A stretch of DNA of 7,351 nucleotides from an uncultured Christensenellaceae bacterium (GCA_910587805.1 CAJUNM010000022.1:1-7351); one strand, 5' to 3'. Positions 1-5,762 are shown, numbered from the stretch's first letter. Numbers and translations: made by a program. Notes: generated by a model not told the origin, from the letters alone.

Positions 1-51
1 TGGCCTCCAGGGCCACAACCTGGCGCTCTAACCAACTGAGCTATACCCACC
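1..51 (-). tRNA. trnH: tRNA-His (GTG), 3' end cut off by window edge
   Basis: Read on the minus strand, the sequence gives G-1, the acceptor strand GTGGGTA, a D arm GCTC...GAGC, and an anticodon stem CCAGG/CCTGG closing the loop TTGTGGC, with anticodon GTG at 14-16. The extra 5' G at position 51 is the encoded G-1 that marks bacterial tRNA-His. The T arm and 3' acceptor strand lie beyond the left edge, so only the 5' two thirds is present. It is the third and last visible member of the Gly-Arg-His cluster, about 5 bases after the CCA of tRNA-Arg, so it is almost certainly cotranscribed. Confidence 0.95.
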
Positions 52-56
52 ATATT

Positions 57-133
57 TGGCACGCCCGGAGGGATTTGAACCTTCGACCAACGCCTTAGAA
101 GGGCGCTGCTCTATCCAGCTGAGCTACGGGCGC
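57..133 (-). tRNA. trnR: tRNA-Arg (TCT)
   Basis: Minus strand: acceptor GCGCCCG pairs with CGGGCGT (first pair G-U). The D arm is GCTC/GAGC and the anticodon stem GCGCC/GGCGT closes the loop CTTCTAA, with anticodon TCT at 97-99, reading AGA/AGG. The discriminator is G and CCA is encoded at 57-59. The T loop TTCAAAT is normal, but the T stem GAAGG/CCCTC has one A-C mismatch in the middle (positions 51-63 in tRNA numbering). It sits 35 bases after tRNA-Gly and shares that gene's promoter. Confidence 0.97.
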
Positions 134-168
134 AAAATCGAAGTCTCCCGAATATCGAAAACTCCGAA

Positions 169-242
169 TGGAGCAGGTGATGGGAATCGAACCCACGTGG
201 TCGGCTTGGAAGGCCGAAACTCTACCATTGAGCTACACCTGC
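169..242 (-). tRNA. trnG: tRNA-Gly (TCC)
   Basis: Minus strand: acceptor GCAGGTG pairs with CACCTGC. The short D arm is GCTC-AATGGTA-GAGT, and the anticodon stem TCGGC/GCCGA closes the loop CTTCCAA with anticodon TCC at 208-210, reading GGA/GGG. The T arm is GTGGG-TTCGATT-CCCAT, the discriminator is T, and CCA is encoded at 169-171. It is the first gene of the Gly-Arg-His cluster, directly downstream of a near-consensus promoter. Confidence 0.97.
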
Positions 243-254
243 GCGTGCTATCTA

Positions 255-283
255 AATATAGCACAAACTCCCCTATTTGTCAA
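255..283 (-). promoter_or_regulatory. Sigma-70 promoter of the tRNA Gly-Arg-His cluster
   Basis: On the minus strand a perfect -35 box TTGACA (278-283) and a -10 box TATATT (255-260) are separated by exactly 17 bases. Transcription would start at about 248, roughly 6 bases before the tRNA-Gly 5' end. This is a strong, stable-RNA-type promoter. Confidence 0.9.
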
Positions 284-309
284 CGGTTTTGATCGAGTTT
301 TCCAAAATA

Positions 310-777
310 CTACTTAGGAACAGTCAAACGCTCGACGGTTATATGCTCCGCCATGTTATCGAAAACGTTTACTATGGCAAAACACCCTTCCATGAGCGCG
401 CCCGGGTTTATCAAACGAACGCCGTTTTCGGTCTTATCGCACGGGATATGCGTATGCCCGAACAATACGAGGTTGCTGTTTTGGCTTGCCGCAAGCGCAA
501 CAAGCTCCGACAGCCCCGATTTTGCGCCGTACTTATGACCGTGCGTGACGATAGCCTTTACTCCGCCGAAAAACGCACTCGCCGTCTCTGCGCCGTACTC
601 GAAATCGCAATTGCCCTTGACGCAAACAGTAGGCACGGTAAGTTCGTAACGCAAAGCGTTTACGTTAGTTAACCCGTCGCCGCAAAACACGAAATAATCG
701 CACGTATTTATTATAGGCAAAACGCGCTCGAACTCGCGTTTTGCATAATGAATATCCGAAACGAGCGCGATCTTCAT
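310..777 (-). CDS. YfcE/MJ0936-type metallophosphoesterase
   Basis: A 155-residue calcineurin-like phosphoesterase of the small YfcE/MJ0936 group; members are cytoplasmic, metal-dependent phosphodiesterases whose physiological substrates are mostly unknown. The metal-binding motifs are all present in order: SDIH (residues 7-10), GDG (33-35), GNCD (55-58), THGH (78-81), GHTH (107-110) and the family's NPG (124-126). Length is normal for the family (about 155-180). Its start overlaps the rdgB stop as ATGA (774-777), so translation is probably coupled; no well-spaced ribosome binding site of its own is visible. The pairing with rdgB recurs in Firmicutes. No hairpin terminator follows the stop, and the tRNA cluster promoter begins only 26 bases further on, so read-through into the tRNAs is possible. 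Confidence 0.93.
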   Translation of the reverse strand: MKIALVSDIHYAKREFERVLPIINTCDYFVFCGDGLTNVNALRYELTVPTVCVKGNCDFEYGAETASAFFGGVKAIVTHGHKYGAKSGLSELVALAASQNSNLVLFGHTHIPCDKTENGVRLINPGALMEGCFAIVNVFDNMAEHITVERLTVPK

Positions 778-1358
778 TCCGCCCCGCCTACCTCGTCCGC
801 GAGTTTCCGCTTGAGTAACGCGAGCGCACGCGCGCGATGGCTCACGGCGTTCTTTTCGTCTTCCGACGCTCTGCCGAACGTTTTATGCAGATCGTCGCTG
901 ATAAACAACGGATCGTATCCGAACCCGTTATCACCGTCGAGCGCATCCGCTATCACGCCGTGAGTATACCCCTCCGCGGAAATAATACGCTCGCCGTCGT
1001 AATACACGATACAGCTCGTAAAATGCGCCGCGCGGTTCGGCTTATCCTTAAGTTCCGCGAGCAGTTTGGCGTTGTTTTCGTCGTCTCCGCCGCCGCTGTA
1101 ACGCGCCGAACGAACCCCCGGTCCGCCGTCGAGCGCGTCGACGCACAGTCCGCTGTCATCCGCGATCGTCGGTTCGCCGACAAGCTCGTTGAGCGCTCGC
1201 GCTTTTATAAGCGCGTTTTCATAAAACGTTTCGCCCGTCTCGTCAACGTCGAACGCTATCCCGAGATCGCGCGGACAAACCACATCGTAGTCCGTGAGCA
1301 TTTGCCTAAACTCGTTGAGTTTTGCCTTATTTCCTGTAGCAAGCACAATTCTTTTCAT
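774..1358 (-). CDS. rdgB: XTP/dITP diphosphatase (HAM1/RdgB family)
   Basis: A 194-residue cytoplasmic nucleotide-pool cleaner that hydrolyses dITP, ITP and XTP to the monophosphate and pyrophosphate, keeping deaminated purines out of DNA and RNA. Family signatures in order: the N-terminal phosphate-binding TGNxxK (residues 8-13), ETGETFxENA (40-49), DDSGL (67-71) followed by DALDGGPGVRSARYSG (74-89), GFGYDP (145-150) and SHRARA (173-178). Full length is typical (190-200). The ATG is fixed by homology, since the phosphate-binding motif begins eight residues in. No Shine-Dalgarno sequence precedes it, and a promoter places transcription start at this ATG. It is the first gene of a two-gene operon with the overlapping phosphoesterase. 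Confidence 0.97.
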   Translation of the reverse strand: MKRIVLATGNKAKLNEFRQMLTDYDVVCPRDLGIAFDVDETGETFYENALIKARALNELVGEPTIADDSGLCVDALDGGPGVRSARYSGGGDDENNAKLLAELKDKPNRAAHFTSCIVYYDGERIISAEGYTHGVIADALDGDNGFGYDPLFISDDLHKTFGRASEDEKNAVSHRARALALLKRKLADEVGGAE

Positions 1359-1364
1359 AACGGT

Positions 1365-1393
1365 ATTATACTATATCCAAAAACAAAAAGCAA
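1365..1393 (-). promoter_or_regulatory. Promoter of rdgB operon, predicting a leaderless mRNA
   Basis: Minus strand: -35-like TTGCTT (1388-1393), 17-base spacer, and consensus -10 TATAAT (1365-1370). Only six bases separate the -10 box from the rdgB ATG (1356-1358), so the usual +1 coincides with the A of the start codon. An overlapping TATAGT slightly upstream could give a leader of a few bases at most. Start-site mapping would be needed to confirm this. Confidence 0.7.
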
Positions 1394-1462
1394 TCCTTTG
1401 TGCGCAAATTGCACGTTTTTCGACACAAACGCCCTACCGCCGTCCGAACGCGATCAAATCGC

Positions 1463-1496
1463 TTGCAAAAACGGCTCGGCAATGCTATAATATAAT
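1463..1496 (+). promoter_or_regulatory. Promoter of tRNA-Leu
   Basis: The -35-like TTGCAA (1463-1468) and consensus -10 TATAAT (1486-1491) are separated by 17 bases. The -10 is extended by TGC (1483-1485). A second TATAAT (1491-1496) overlaps by one base. Start is expected near 1498, a few bases before the tRNA. Confidence 0.8.
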
Positions 1497-1501
1497 CGAT
1501 T

Positions 1502-1584
1502 GCCGCCGTGGCGGAATTGGCAGACGCGCCGGACTTAGGATCCGGTGGGCGACCGTGCAGGTTCGACTCCTGTCGGCGGCACCA
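1502..1584 (+). tRNA. trnL: tRNA-Leu (TAG)
   Basis: Class II tRNA: acceptor GCCGCCG pairs with CGGCGGC (1574-1580). The anticodon stem CCGGA/TCCGG closes the loop CTTAGGA, with anticodon TAG at 1536-1538, reading CUA and other CUN codons. The long variable arm and T arm GCAGG-TTCGACT-CCTGT are normal. Discriminator A and encoded CCA (1582-1584) complete it. A hairpin terminator starts at the last base of the tRNA and the next coding gene begins 47 bases later. Confidence 0.97.
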
Positions 1585-1615
1585 AAATTCGTTTGCAAAT
1601 CAAACGAATTTTTTT
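1584..1615 (+). terminator. Rho-independent terminator after tRNA-Leu
   Basis: AAAATTCGTTTG (1584-1595) and CAAACGAATTTT (1601-1612) are perfect inverted repeats around the loop CAAAT, and the strand continues into an uninterrupted T run to 1615. The stem is AT-rich (three G-C pairs), so it may be leaky. It ends three bases before the ribosome binding site of the following gene. Confidence 0.85.
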
Positions 1616-1618
1616 AAT

Positions 1619-1625
1619 GGAGGAG
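1619..1625 (+). promoter_or_regulatory. Ribosome binding site that sets the start at 1632
   Basis: GGAGGAG lies 6-8 bases before the ATG at 1632. An in-frame ATG at 1617 overlaps this site and has only a T run upstream, so 1632 is the better start. Confidence 0.85.
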
Positions 1626-1631
1626 CTTTCA

Positions 1632-2267
1632 ATGTCGCTCAATAATGCGAATATTGAAATTAATGATTTCTGTTTGAACAGCGGAAGCGGACACGTTATG
1701 ATTTCCGCTCCGCACAATGTCAAGCAATTACGACAAGGGAAGCTTAAAAAAGCCGAACCTCAAACAGGCACGCTTGCAATCATGTTACACAAAGAACTTG
1801 GGTGTCCCATAATCTATAAAACGAATTTTTGCAATGACGACGCAAACTTCGACAGCCGATCGCCATATAAAACCGCTTTATACGAATATATAAATACGTC
1901 AAATGTTAAGTTTTTGGTTGACTTACATCAATTATCCCCTACACGTAAAACCCAAATAAATTTAGGAACAGGTTATTTCAAAAACACAAATTTGAAATTT
2001 ACCAATATTTTTCTCAATGCATTTTCGGAACAGTTATTAGGAATTATCCAAATCGATTCGCCTTTTGCGGCAGCGCAGCCGAATACGATAAGTTCTTACA
2101 TACATCGTAAATGCGGAATAGACAGTTTACAAATAGAAATCAATTCCAAACTGCTATTCGGAGAGTTGTCCGACCGTTATTTTAATTTAGTCTATAAAGC
2201 ATTGCGAAACAGCATAGTAAAAATCAATAAAATCTTCGGAGAAAAAAATGATTCGTACAAAAGTTAA
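1632..2267 (+). CDS. N-formylglutamate amidohydrolase-like hydrolase
   Basis: A 211-residue protein resembling the N-formylglutamate amidohydrolase family, metal-dependent hydrolases with a zinc-carboxypeptidase-type fold that cut N-acyl or amide bonds of glutamate-like substrates. Visible motifs: SAPHN (residues 25-29, likely ligand His28), AEPQTG (41-46, Glu42), DANFD (70-74), VDLHQ (96-100) and a C-terminal LQIEIN (166-171) matching the family's QxEI signature. It is shorter than typical family members (about 250). No signal peptide is seen, so it is probably cytoplasmic. It is AT-rich (30% GC in one sampled line) compared with the ATP-grasp genes downstream. The last 20 bases overlap the next gene. 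The reaction is inferred from the family only; its real substrate could be a glutamyl or peptide conjugate made by the downstream ligases. Confidence 0.72.
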   Translation: MSLNNANIEINDFCLNSGSGHVMISAPHNVKQLRQGKLKKAEPQTGTLAIMLHKELGCPIIYKTNFCNDDANFDSRSPYKTALYEYINTSNVKFLVDLHQLSPTRKTQINLGTGYFKNTNLKFTNIFLNAFSEQLLGIIQIDSPFAAAQPNTISSYIHRKCGIDSLQIEINSKLLFGELSDRYFNLVYKALRNSIVKINKIFGEKNDSYKS

Positions 2268-3561
2268 AATCACTGCGTCGGATATTTCCACAACGATAGC
2301 ATACAAAAGACATACCGATGTTTCTCAATTATCACTGTGCGAATCGGTTGAATACTGCGGGGATATAATATCCGAAACCATAAATACGGTCAAAGTTCCG
2401 CATGCAATGTATTGCCGTCTTCGCGGCACTGATATTATCTTATATAATCGCGATAACGGCTTATACGTGAATATCGAACTTGCTCCCGACAAATTACAAA
2501 ACGATCAAATTAAACTGACTAAATATATTAAAGACACTATAGAGTTTGACGAAGGCGACAAGCTTGCTTTGTTGGCTAATAAAACCCTGACCTTTTCTCG
2601 TATAATAATTCAGCGAATAGATAACATCAAAGAAGACTATGTGACTATATCTAATAAAGATGCTTGCGGATTATCCGTAGCTCTCGATAAATTCACTTTC
2701 TTTAAGTTGTACAACTTCTATACGGGTGAAACAATTATTGTAAAACGCAATCACATCAAAATTAACAACGACTTGCCACAAGGCGCTATTCAGCTAAATC
2801 GTAAACAACGTACTTTTTTAGGATTGGAGCTGCCTCGGTATATTGAACCTCGTCTGCGAGACGAGCTTATGAATAAAATAACGGACTCGAACAAACTAAA
2901 CTTGTTAATGAACTGTTACACGGAAAACGATATGTTTCTCAAAGACGATTTAACTCACGAAGCGAAAATTCAAGCAAAATCAATATTCAATGAGTATTGC
3001 AAGCCGCATGTTTGTTTTGTTCCCATAATAGAATCATTTCATCAACACAATTTCCAAGGCATAAAGGCATTAACGGATTTTTTCGTAGGCAAAAGCACAA
3101 TTTCGCTTTTGAGCCGCAGACCATACGACAGTGACGAAGGGTCCGACATTGTACGTATGTCGTTATCAAACATGAATTTGCTCGGTGTAAATGAAATGGA
3201 CAAGGTAATAATCAAATACAAAGGCAATTCTGTAAAATGTCGCGTATTAGAGCTAAAAGATGAAAACGCATTCTATGAAACGAACGTAAAAACGAATATA
3301 AACTATGCTATAGGCATACCCGCGCATATACGCAAAAAACTCGGACTGTGCAATATCAAATCTGCCGTAAAAGTGGACAGAGACACAGGATTTATTTTCA
3401 AAAAAAGCATCAACGAACAAATTGTTCCGATAATTTTAACTCTTTTTTCAATCAATATATTTCAAGACCCTTCGGTACTGCTAAAAACGCTATTATCCGT
3501 TTTAGCCGTTCCTATAGTCGTATATTTGAATTTATCGTCAAAACGAAACATGCGGAGGTAA
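2248..3561 (+). CDS. Membrane-anchored protein with CDC48-N/double-psi-barrel-like region
   Basis: A 437-residue protein that I do not recognise as a named family. Start at 2248 is supported by GGAG (2238-2241) six bases upstream; it overlaps the previous gene by 20 bases. Residues about 301-379 resemble the CDC48/VAT N-terminal double-psi barrel: VRMSLSNMNLLGV, then a KVIIKYKGNSVKCRVLEL strand pair, then IGIPAHIRKKLGL. Two earlier stretches, 97-110 (IEFDEGDKLAL) and 179-193 (GAIQLNRKQRTFLGL), look like related barrel half-units. Residues 392-405 and 409-428 are hydrophobic, the second long enough for a membrane helix, followed by a basic tail (SKRNMRR). With no signal peptide this suggests a tail-anchored protein facing the cytoplasm. 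No catalytic motif is visible. AT-rich like its upstream neighbour. A scaffold or recognition subunit is a guess. Confidence 0.75.
   Translation: MIRTKVKITASDISTTIAYKRHTDVSQLSLCESVEYCGDIISETINTVKVPHAMYCRLRGTDIILYNRDNGLYVNIELAPDKLQNDQIKLTKYIKDTIEFDEGDKLALLANKTLTFSRIIIQRIDNIKEDYVTISNKDACGLSVALDKFTFFKLYNFYTGETIIVKRNHIKINNDLPQGAIQLNRKQRTFLGLELPRYIEPRLRDELMNKITDSNKLNLLMNCYTENDMFLKDDLTHEAKIQAKSIFNEYCKPHVCFVPIIESFHQHNFQGIKALTDFFVGKSTISLLSRRPYDSDEGSDIVRMSLSNMNLLGVNEMDKVIIKYKGNSVKCRVLELKDENAFYETNVKTNINYAIGIPAHIRKKLGLCNIKSAVKVDRDTGFIFKKSINEQIVPIILTLFSINIFQDPSVLLKTLLSVLAVPIVVYLNLSSKRNMRR
3554..3558 (+). promoter_or_regulatory. Ribosome binding site that sets the start at 3564
   Basis: GGAGG lies five bases before the ATG at 3564 and abuts the TAA of the previous gene. 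The reading frame is open for 72 more codons upstream, but that stretch lies inside the previous gene and would not resemble the ATP-grasp N-terminus, so 3564 is chosen. Confidence 0.9.
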
Positions 3562-3563
3562 AC

Positions 3564-4433
3564 ATGCGCGGACGGCTTATTATGAACGGGTTTGTGGACA
3601 CGCCGAAGTTCAACCGACTAAGAGAATTTATTTTCGGCTCGGCAACAAAATACGGGATCGAGCTTGAATACTTTCCTACTACCGCGCTCGCTTACGCATT
3701 GGGCGACGACTTTTTCGCAAACGGCGATCGTCCCGACTTCATACTGTTCTGGGATAAGGACGTAAATCTATGTTCGAGGCTCGAGAGCACGGGCGTGCCC
3801 GTATTCAATTCGGCAGGCGCGATACTTTCGTGCGACAGCAAAAACCTGACTGCGATAGCGCTCGACGGCGTGGTGCCGACGCCCAAAACGATCCTCGTGC
3901 CCAAAACATTCGACGGCGTGGGCTATACGGATTTTTCGTTCCTCGACAAGGCGATAGAAATATTGGGACTGCCGCTCGTTGTAAAAGGCGCTTACGGCTC
4001 GTTCGGATACAACGTTTATCTTGCGCAAACGCGCGAACAAGCCGTGCGGATACTCGAAAATTTAGGCAGTCGCGACTGCTTGCTTCAGCAATTCATATCT
4101 GAAAGCTTCGGGCGCGACGTGCGCATAAACATAGTCGGCGGTCGCGAGGTATCGTCCATGCTGCGGCACAACGAAAGCGACTTTCGCTCGAACATCACGA
4201 ACGGCGGAAAAAGCTCGCCGTACTCCCCTTCGCCCGAACAAATAGACGTTGCGGTACGCGCATGCGAAAAACTCGGCTTGCATTTTGCGGGCGTGGACGT
4301 ACTCTTCGGCAAGGACGGTCCGATAGTCTGCGAGGTCAATTCCAACCCGCACTACGTTTCCACGTACGAGTGCACCGGAGTCAATGTGGGCGACTTTATT
4401 TTCGAGCATATCGTAAACACGGTGAGTAAATGA
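3564..4433 (+). CDS. RimK-type ATP-grasp ligase (first of tandem pair)
   Basis: A 289-residue cytoplasmic ATP-grasp enzyme of the RimK/LysX type; such ligases activate a carboxylate as an acyl phosphate and join it to an amine. Visible: pre-ATP-grasp region 1-90, DSKNLTAIALDGVVPTPKT (91-109), ATP-binding lysine and glycine loop VVKGAYGSFGYN (139-150, Lys141), QQFI (175-178), GRDVRI (183-188), GGREVSSMLRH (192-202), DFRSN and GGK (206-216), GVD (243-245) and the metal-binding CEVNSNP (256-262). All expected ATP and Mg2+ ligands appear intact. It starts two bases after the previous stop, and its own stop overlaps the next start as ATGA. Base composition is higher in GC than the two genes upstream. 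Substrates cannot be read from sequence: glutamate, lysine-type and cofactor ligases all share this fold. Confidence 0.88.
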   Translation: MRGRLIMNGFVDTPKFNRLREFIFGSATKYGIELEYFPTTALAYALGDDFFANGDRPDFILFWDKDVNLCSRLESTGVPVFNSAGAILSCDSKNLTAIALDGVVPTPKTILVPKTFDGVGYTDFSFLDKAIEILGLPLVVKGAYGSFGYNVYLAQTREQAVRILENLGSRDCLLQQFISESFGRDVRINIVGGREVSSMLRHNESDFRSNITNGGKSSPYSPSPEQIDVAVRACEKLGLHFAGVDVLFGKDGPIVCEVNSNPHYVSTYECTGVNVGDFIFEHIVNTVSK

Positions 4434-5230
4434 AAGGCTTGCTCGTTTACGATCCGGACGGCGCAAAGCGCAACGCGGAATTTATAGAAAAGCTCACTGC
4501 AAGCGCAAAAGCATGCGGTATAGAGCTGAAACTTTGCTTATACGACGCGAATTTTTCAATCGATAAAGACATCGACTTCGCGGCGGTACGCACCGTAGCG
4601 CCCACATTAAACGCCGAACTCGAAAAGCGAGGAATACGGGTTTTCAATAATTCGGAAACGTCGAAGATCGCCAACGATAAATGGCTGACATATTCGATGT
4701 GTCGCAAACTCGGTATCCCCACCGTGCCGACATACGACAAAATACCCGACGAACCGTTGCTGCCGTGCGTAGTAAAGAGCCGCAACGGGCACGGCGGCAC
4801 GGAAGTCTATCTAACGACGACTTCCGCGGACTTGACCCGAACATGCAACGGTCTGACCGCCGTAGGCAAAACTTATATCGTGCAAAAACTCGCGACTCCG
4901 AACAAAGATATGCGATTGTATATGCTCGGCGGCGAAGTCGTTGCAAGCGTATTGCGAACGAGCGACGCCGATTTTCGCAGCAACTTTTCGCTCGGCGGCA
5001 AGTGCGCGTTATGCCCGCCTACCGCCGAACAAGTCTACATAGCAAGACGCGTTTGCGCGCGACTTCGCTGCGATTACGTCGGGATCGATTTTATCCCGTA
5101 CAACGGAGATTGGGTATTGAACGAGATAGAGGACGCAGTGGGCGCGCGCATGCTGTACGAACTCACGGACATTGACATAGCGGAGAAATTCGCGGAATAT
5201 ATCCGTTCGGAAATCAGAAAAACGAGGTAA
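4430..5230 (+). CDS. RimK-type ATP-grasp ligase (second of tandem pair)
   Basis: A 266-residue ATP-grasp ligase, homologous to but well diverged from its upstream neighbour. Motifs in order: FNNSETSKIANDKW (72-85), VVKSRNGHGGTEVYL (114-128, Lys116 with glycine loop), VQK (151-153), KDMRLYMLGGEVVASVLR (159-176), DFRSN and GGK (181-191), GID (218-220) and the terminal metal site LNEIEDAVGARMLYE (230-244). That last motif differs from the ExNxxP form of the first enzyme and of RimK; it is a variant that I believe occurs in other clostridial ATP-grasp proteins. Shares the DxR, GGxEV, DFRSN...GGK and PxxEQ pattern with the first enzyme, pointing to an old duplication or paired recruitment. The start overlaps the preceding stop (ATGA), with GGTGAG (4421-4426) as ribosome binding site. 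Substrate unknown. Confidence 0.87.
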   Translation: MKGLLVYDPDGAKRNAEFIEKLTASAKACGIELKLCLYDANFSIDKDIDFAAVRTVAPTLNAELEKRGIRVFNNSETSKIANDKWLTYSMCRKLGIPTVPTYDKIPDEPLLPCVVKSRNGHGGTEVYLTTTSADLTRTCNGLTAVGKTYIVQKLATPNKDMRLYMLGGEVVASVLRTSDADFRSNFSLGGKCALCPPTAEQVYIARRVCARLRCDYVGIDFIPYNGDWVLNEIEDAVGARMLYELTDIDIAEKFAEYIRSEIRKTR

Positions 5231-5235
5231 CAAAA

Positions 5236-5682
5236 ATGACTATCCGCAAAATCGAAAAAACAGACAAGCCCGAACTTTTGAAAATGATGGTCGAGTTTTA
5301 CAACTCGCCCGCACTCTTGTACCACACGCCCGAACGGGTTTTGTCGCGCGTGATCGACGACTGCACAAGCTCGCCGTATTTGACGGGTTACGTTATAACC
5401 TGCGACGGCGAGATTTGCGCGTACACCATGCTTTCGCTCGGATATTCCACCGAGTACGGCGGAGTATCCGTGTTTATGGAAGATCTTTACGTACGCCCCG
5501 AATACCGAGGCAGAGGCTGCGGTAAGGCGTTGATAGACCGCGTAAAAACAGAATACGGCGGTAAGGCGGCGCGTTTGCGGCTGGAAGTCGCAAAGGACAA
5601 CGCCGCCGCGATAGCGCTTTACAAACGCTGCGGGTTTTGCGATATAGATTACAAACAAATGAGCATAGAATTCGGCGATTGA
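5236..5682 (+). CDS. GNAT-family N-acetyltransferase
   Basis: A 148-residue single-domain GNAT enzyme; these transfer an acetyl or acyl group from acyl-CoA to an amine. The acetyl-CoA-binding motif A is clear at residues 86-99 (VRPEYRGRGCGKAL), preceded by the MEDLY strand (81-85). Motif B follows as LEVAKDNAAAIALYKRCGF, ending with a C-terminal strand. Length is normal. The ribosome binding site GAGG (5224-5227) runs into the stop codon of the upstream ligase and the ATG lies five bases after that stop, so it is the last gene of the operon. A bidirectional terminator follows. Acceptor substrate cannot be predicted; in this setting an amine on the product of the ligases is one possibility, but simple hitchhiking is equally possible. 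Confidence 0.92.
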   Translation: MTIRKIEKTDKPELLKMMVEFYNSPALLYHTPERVLSRVIDDCTSSPYLTGYVITCDGEICAYTMLSLGYSTEYGGVSVFMEDLYVRPEYRGRGCGKALIDRVKTEYGGKAARLRLEVAKDNAAAIALYKRCGFCDIDYKQMSIEFGD

Positions 5683-5694
5683 CCGAACACGACA

Positions 5695-5727
5695 AAACGA
5701 GTAAACGCATAACGCATTTACTCGTTT
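5695..5727 (+). terminator. Bidirectional hairpin terminator between convergent genes
   Basis: AAACGAGTAAACGC (5695-5708) and GCATTTACTCGTTT (5714-5727) form a 14-base-pair stem around a 5-base loop. On the plus strand there is one C-A mismatch; read from the minus strand that position is a G-U pair, so the stem is complete. Plus-strand 3' flank is TTTCTATTATAATT and the minus-strand flank begins with TTTT. It serves both the acetyltransferase operon and the convergent surface-type gene. Confidence 0.82.
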
Positions 5728-5762
5728 CTATTATAATTATACAAGCGATTTTGCTCCTTGAA

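Noticed and set aside
837..1490. 217-codon open frame on the plus strand
   Set aside because: Antisense to rdgB, which carries all family motifs; the frame also runs across both the rdgB and tRNA-Leu promoter regions.
1545..1631. Start of the hydrolase gene within the tRNA-Leu gene or at 1617
   Set aside because: The upstream part would translate tRNA and terminator sequence; 1617 has no ribosome binding site, while 1632 has GGAGGAG.
3420..3550. Internal promoter for the ATP-grasp genes
   Set aside because: TATAGT and TATATT occur at 3513-3526, but no acceptable -35 box lies 16-18 bases upstream, and such boxes are expected by chance in AT-rich sequence.
3348..3563. N-terminal extension of the first ATP-grasp gene by 72 codons
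   Set aside because: It overlaps the previous gene in another frame, has no ribosome binding site, and the ATG at 3564 has GGAGG at ideal spacing.
1632..5682. RiPP precursor peptide gene in the operon
   Set aside because: Gaps between genes are at most five bases, leaving no room for a small gene on the same strand.
1585..5762. Attachment-site duplication of the tRNA-Leu 3' end
   Set aside because: No repeat of the T-arm/acceptor sequence is visible at the composition break or after the acetyltransferase.
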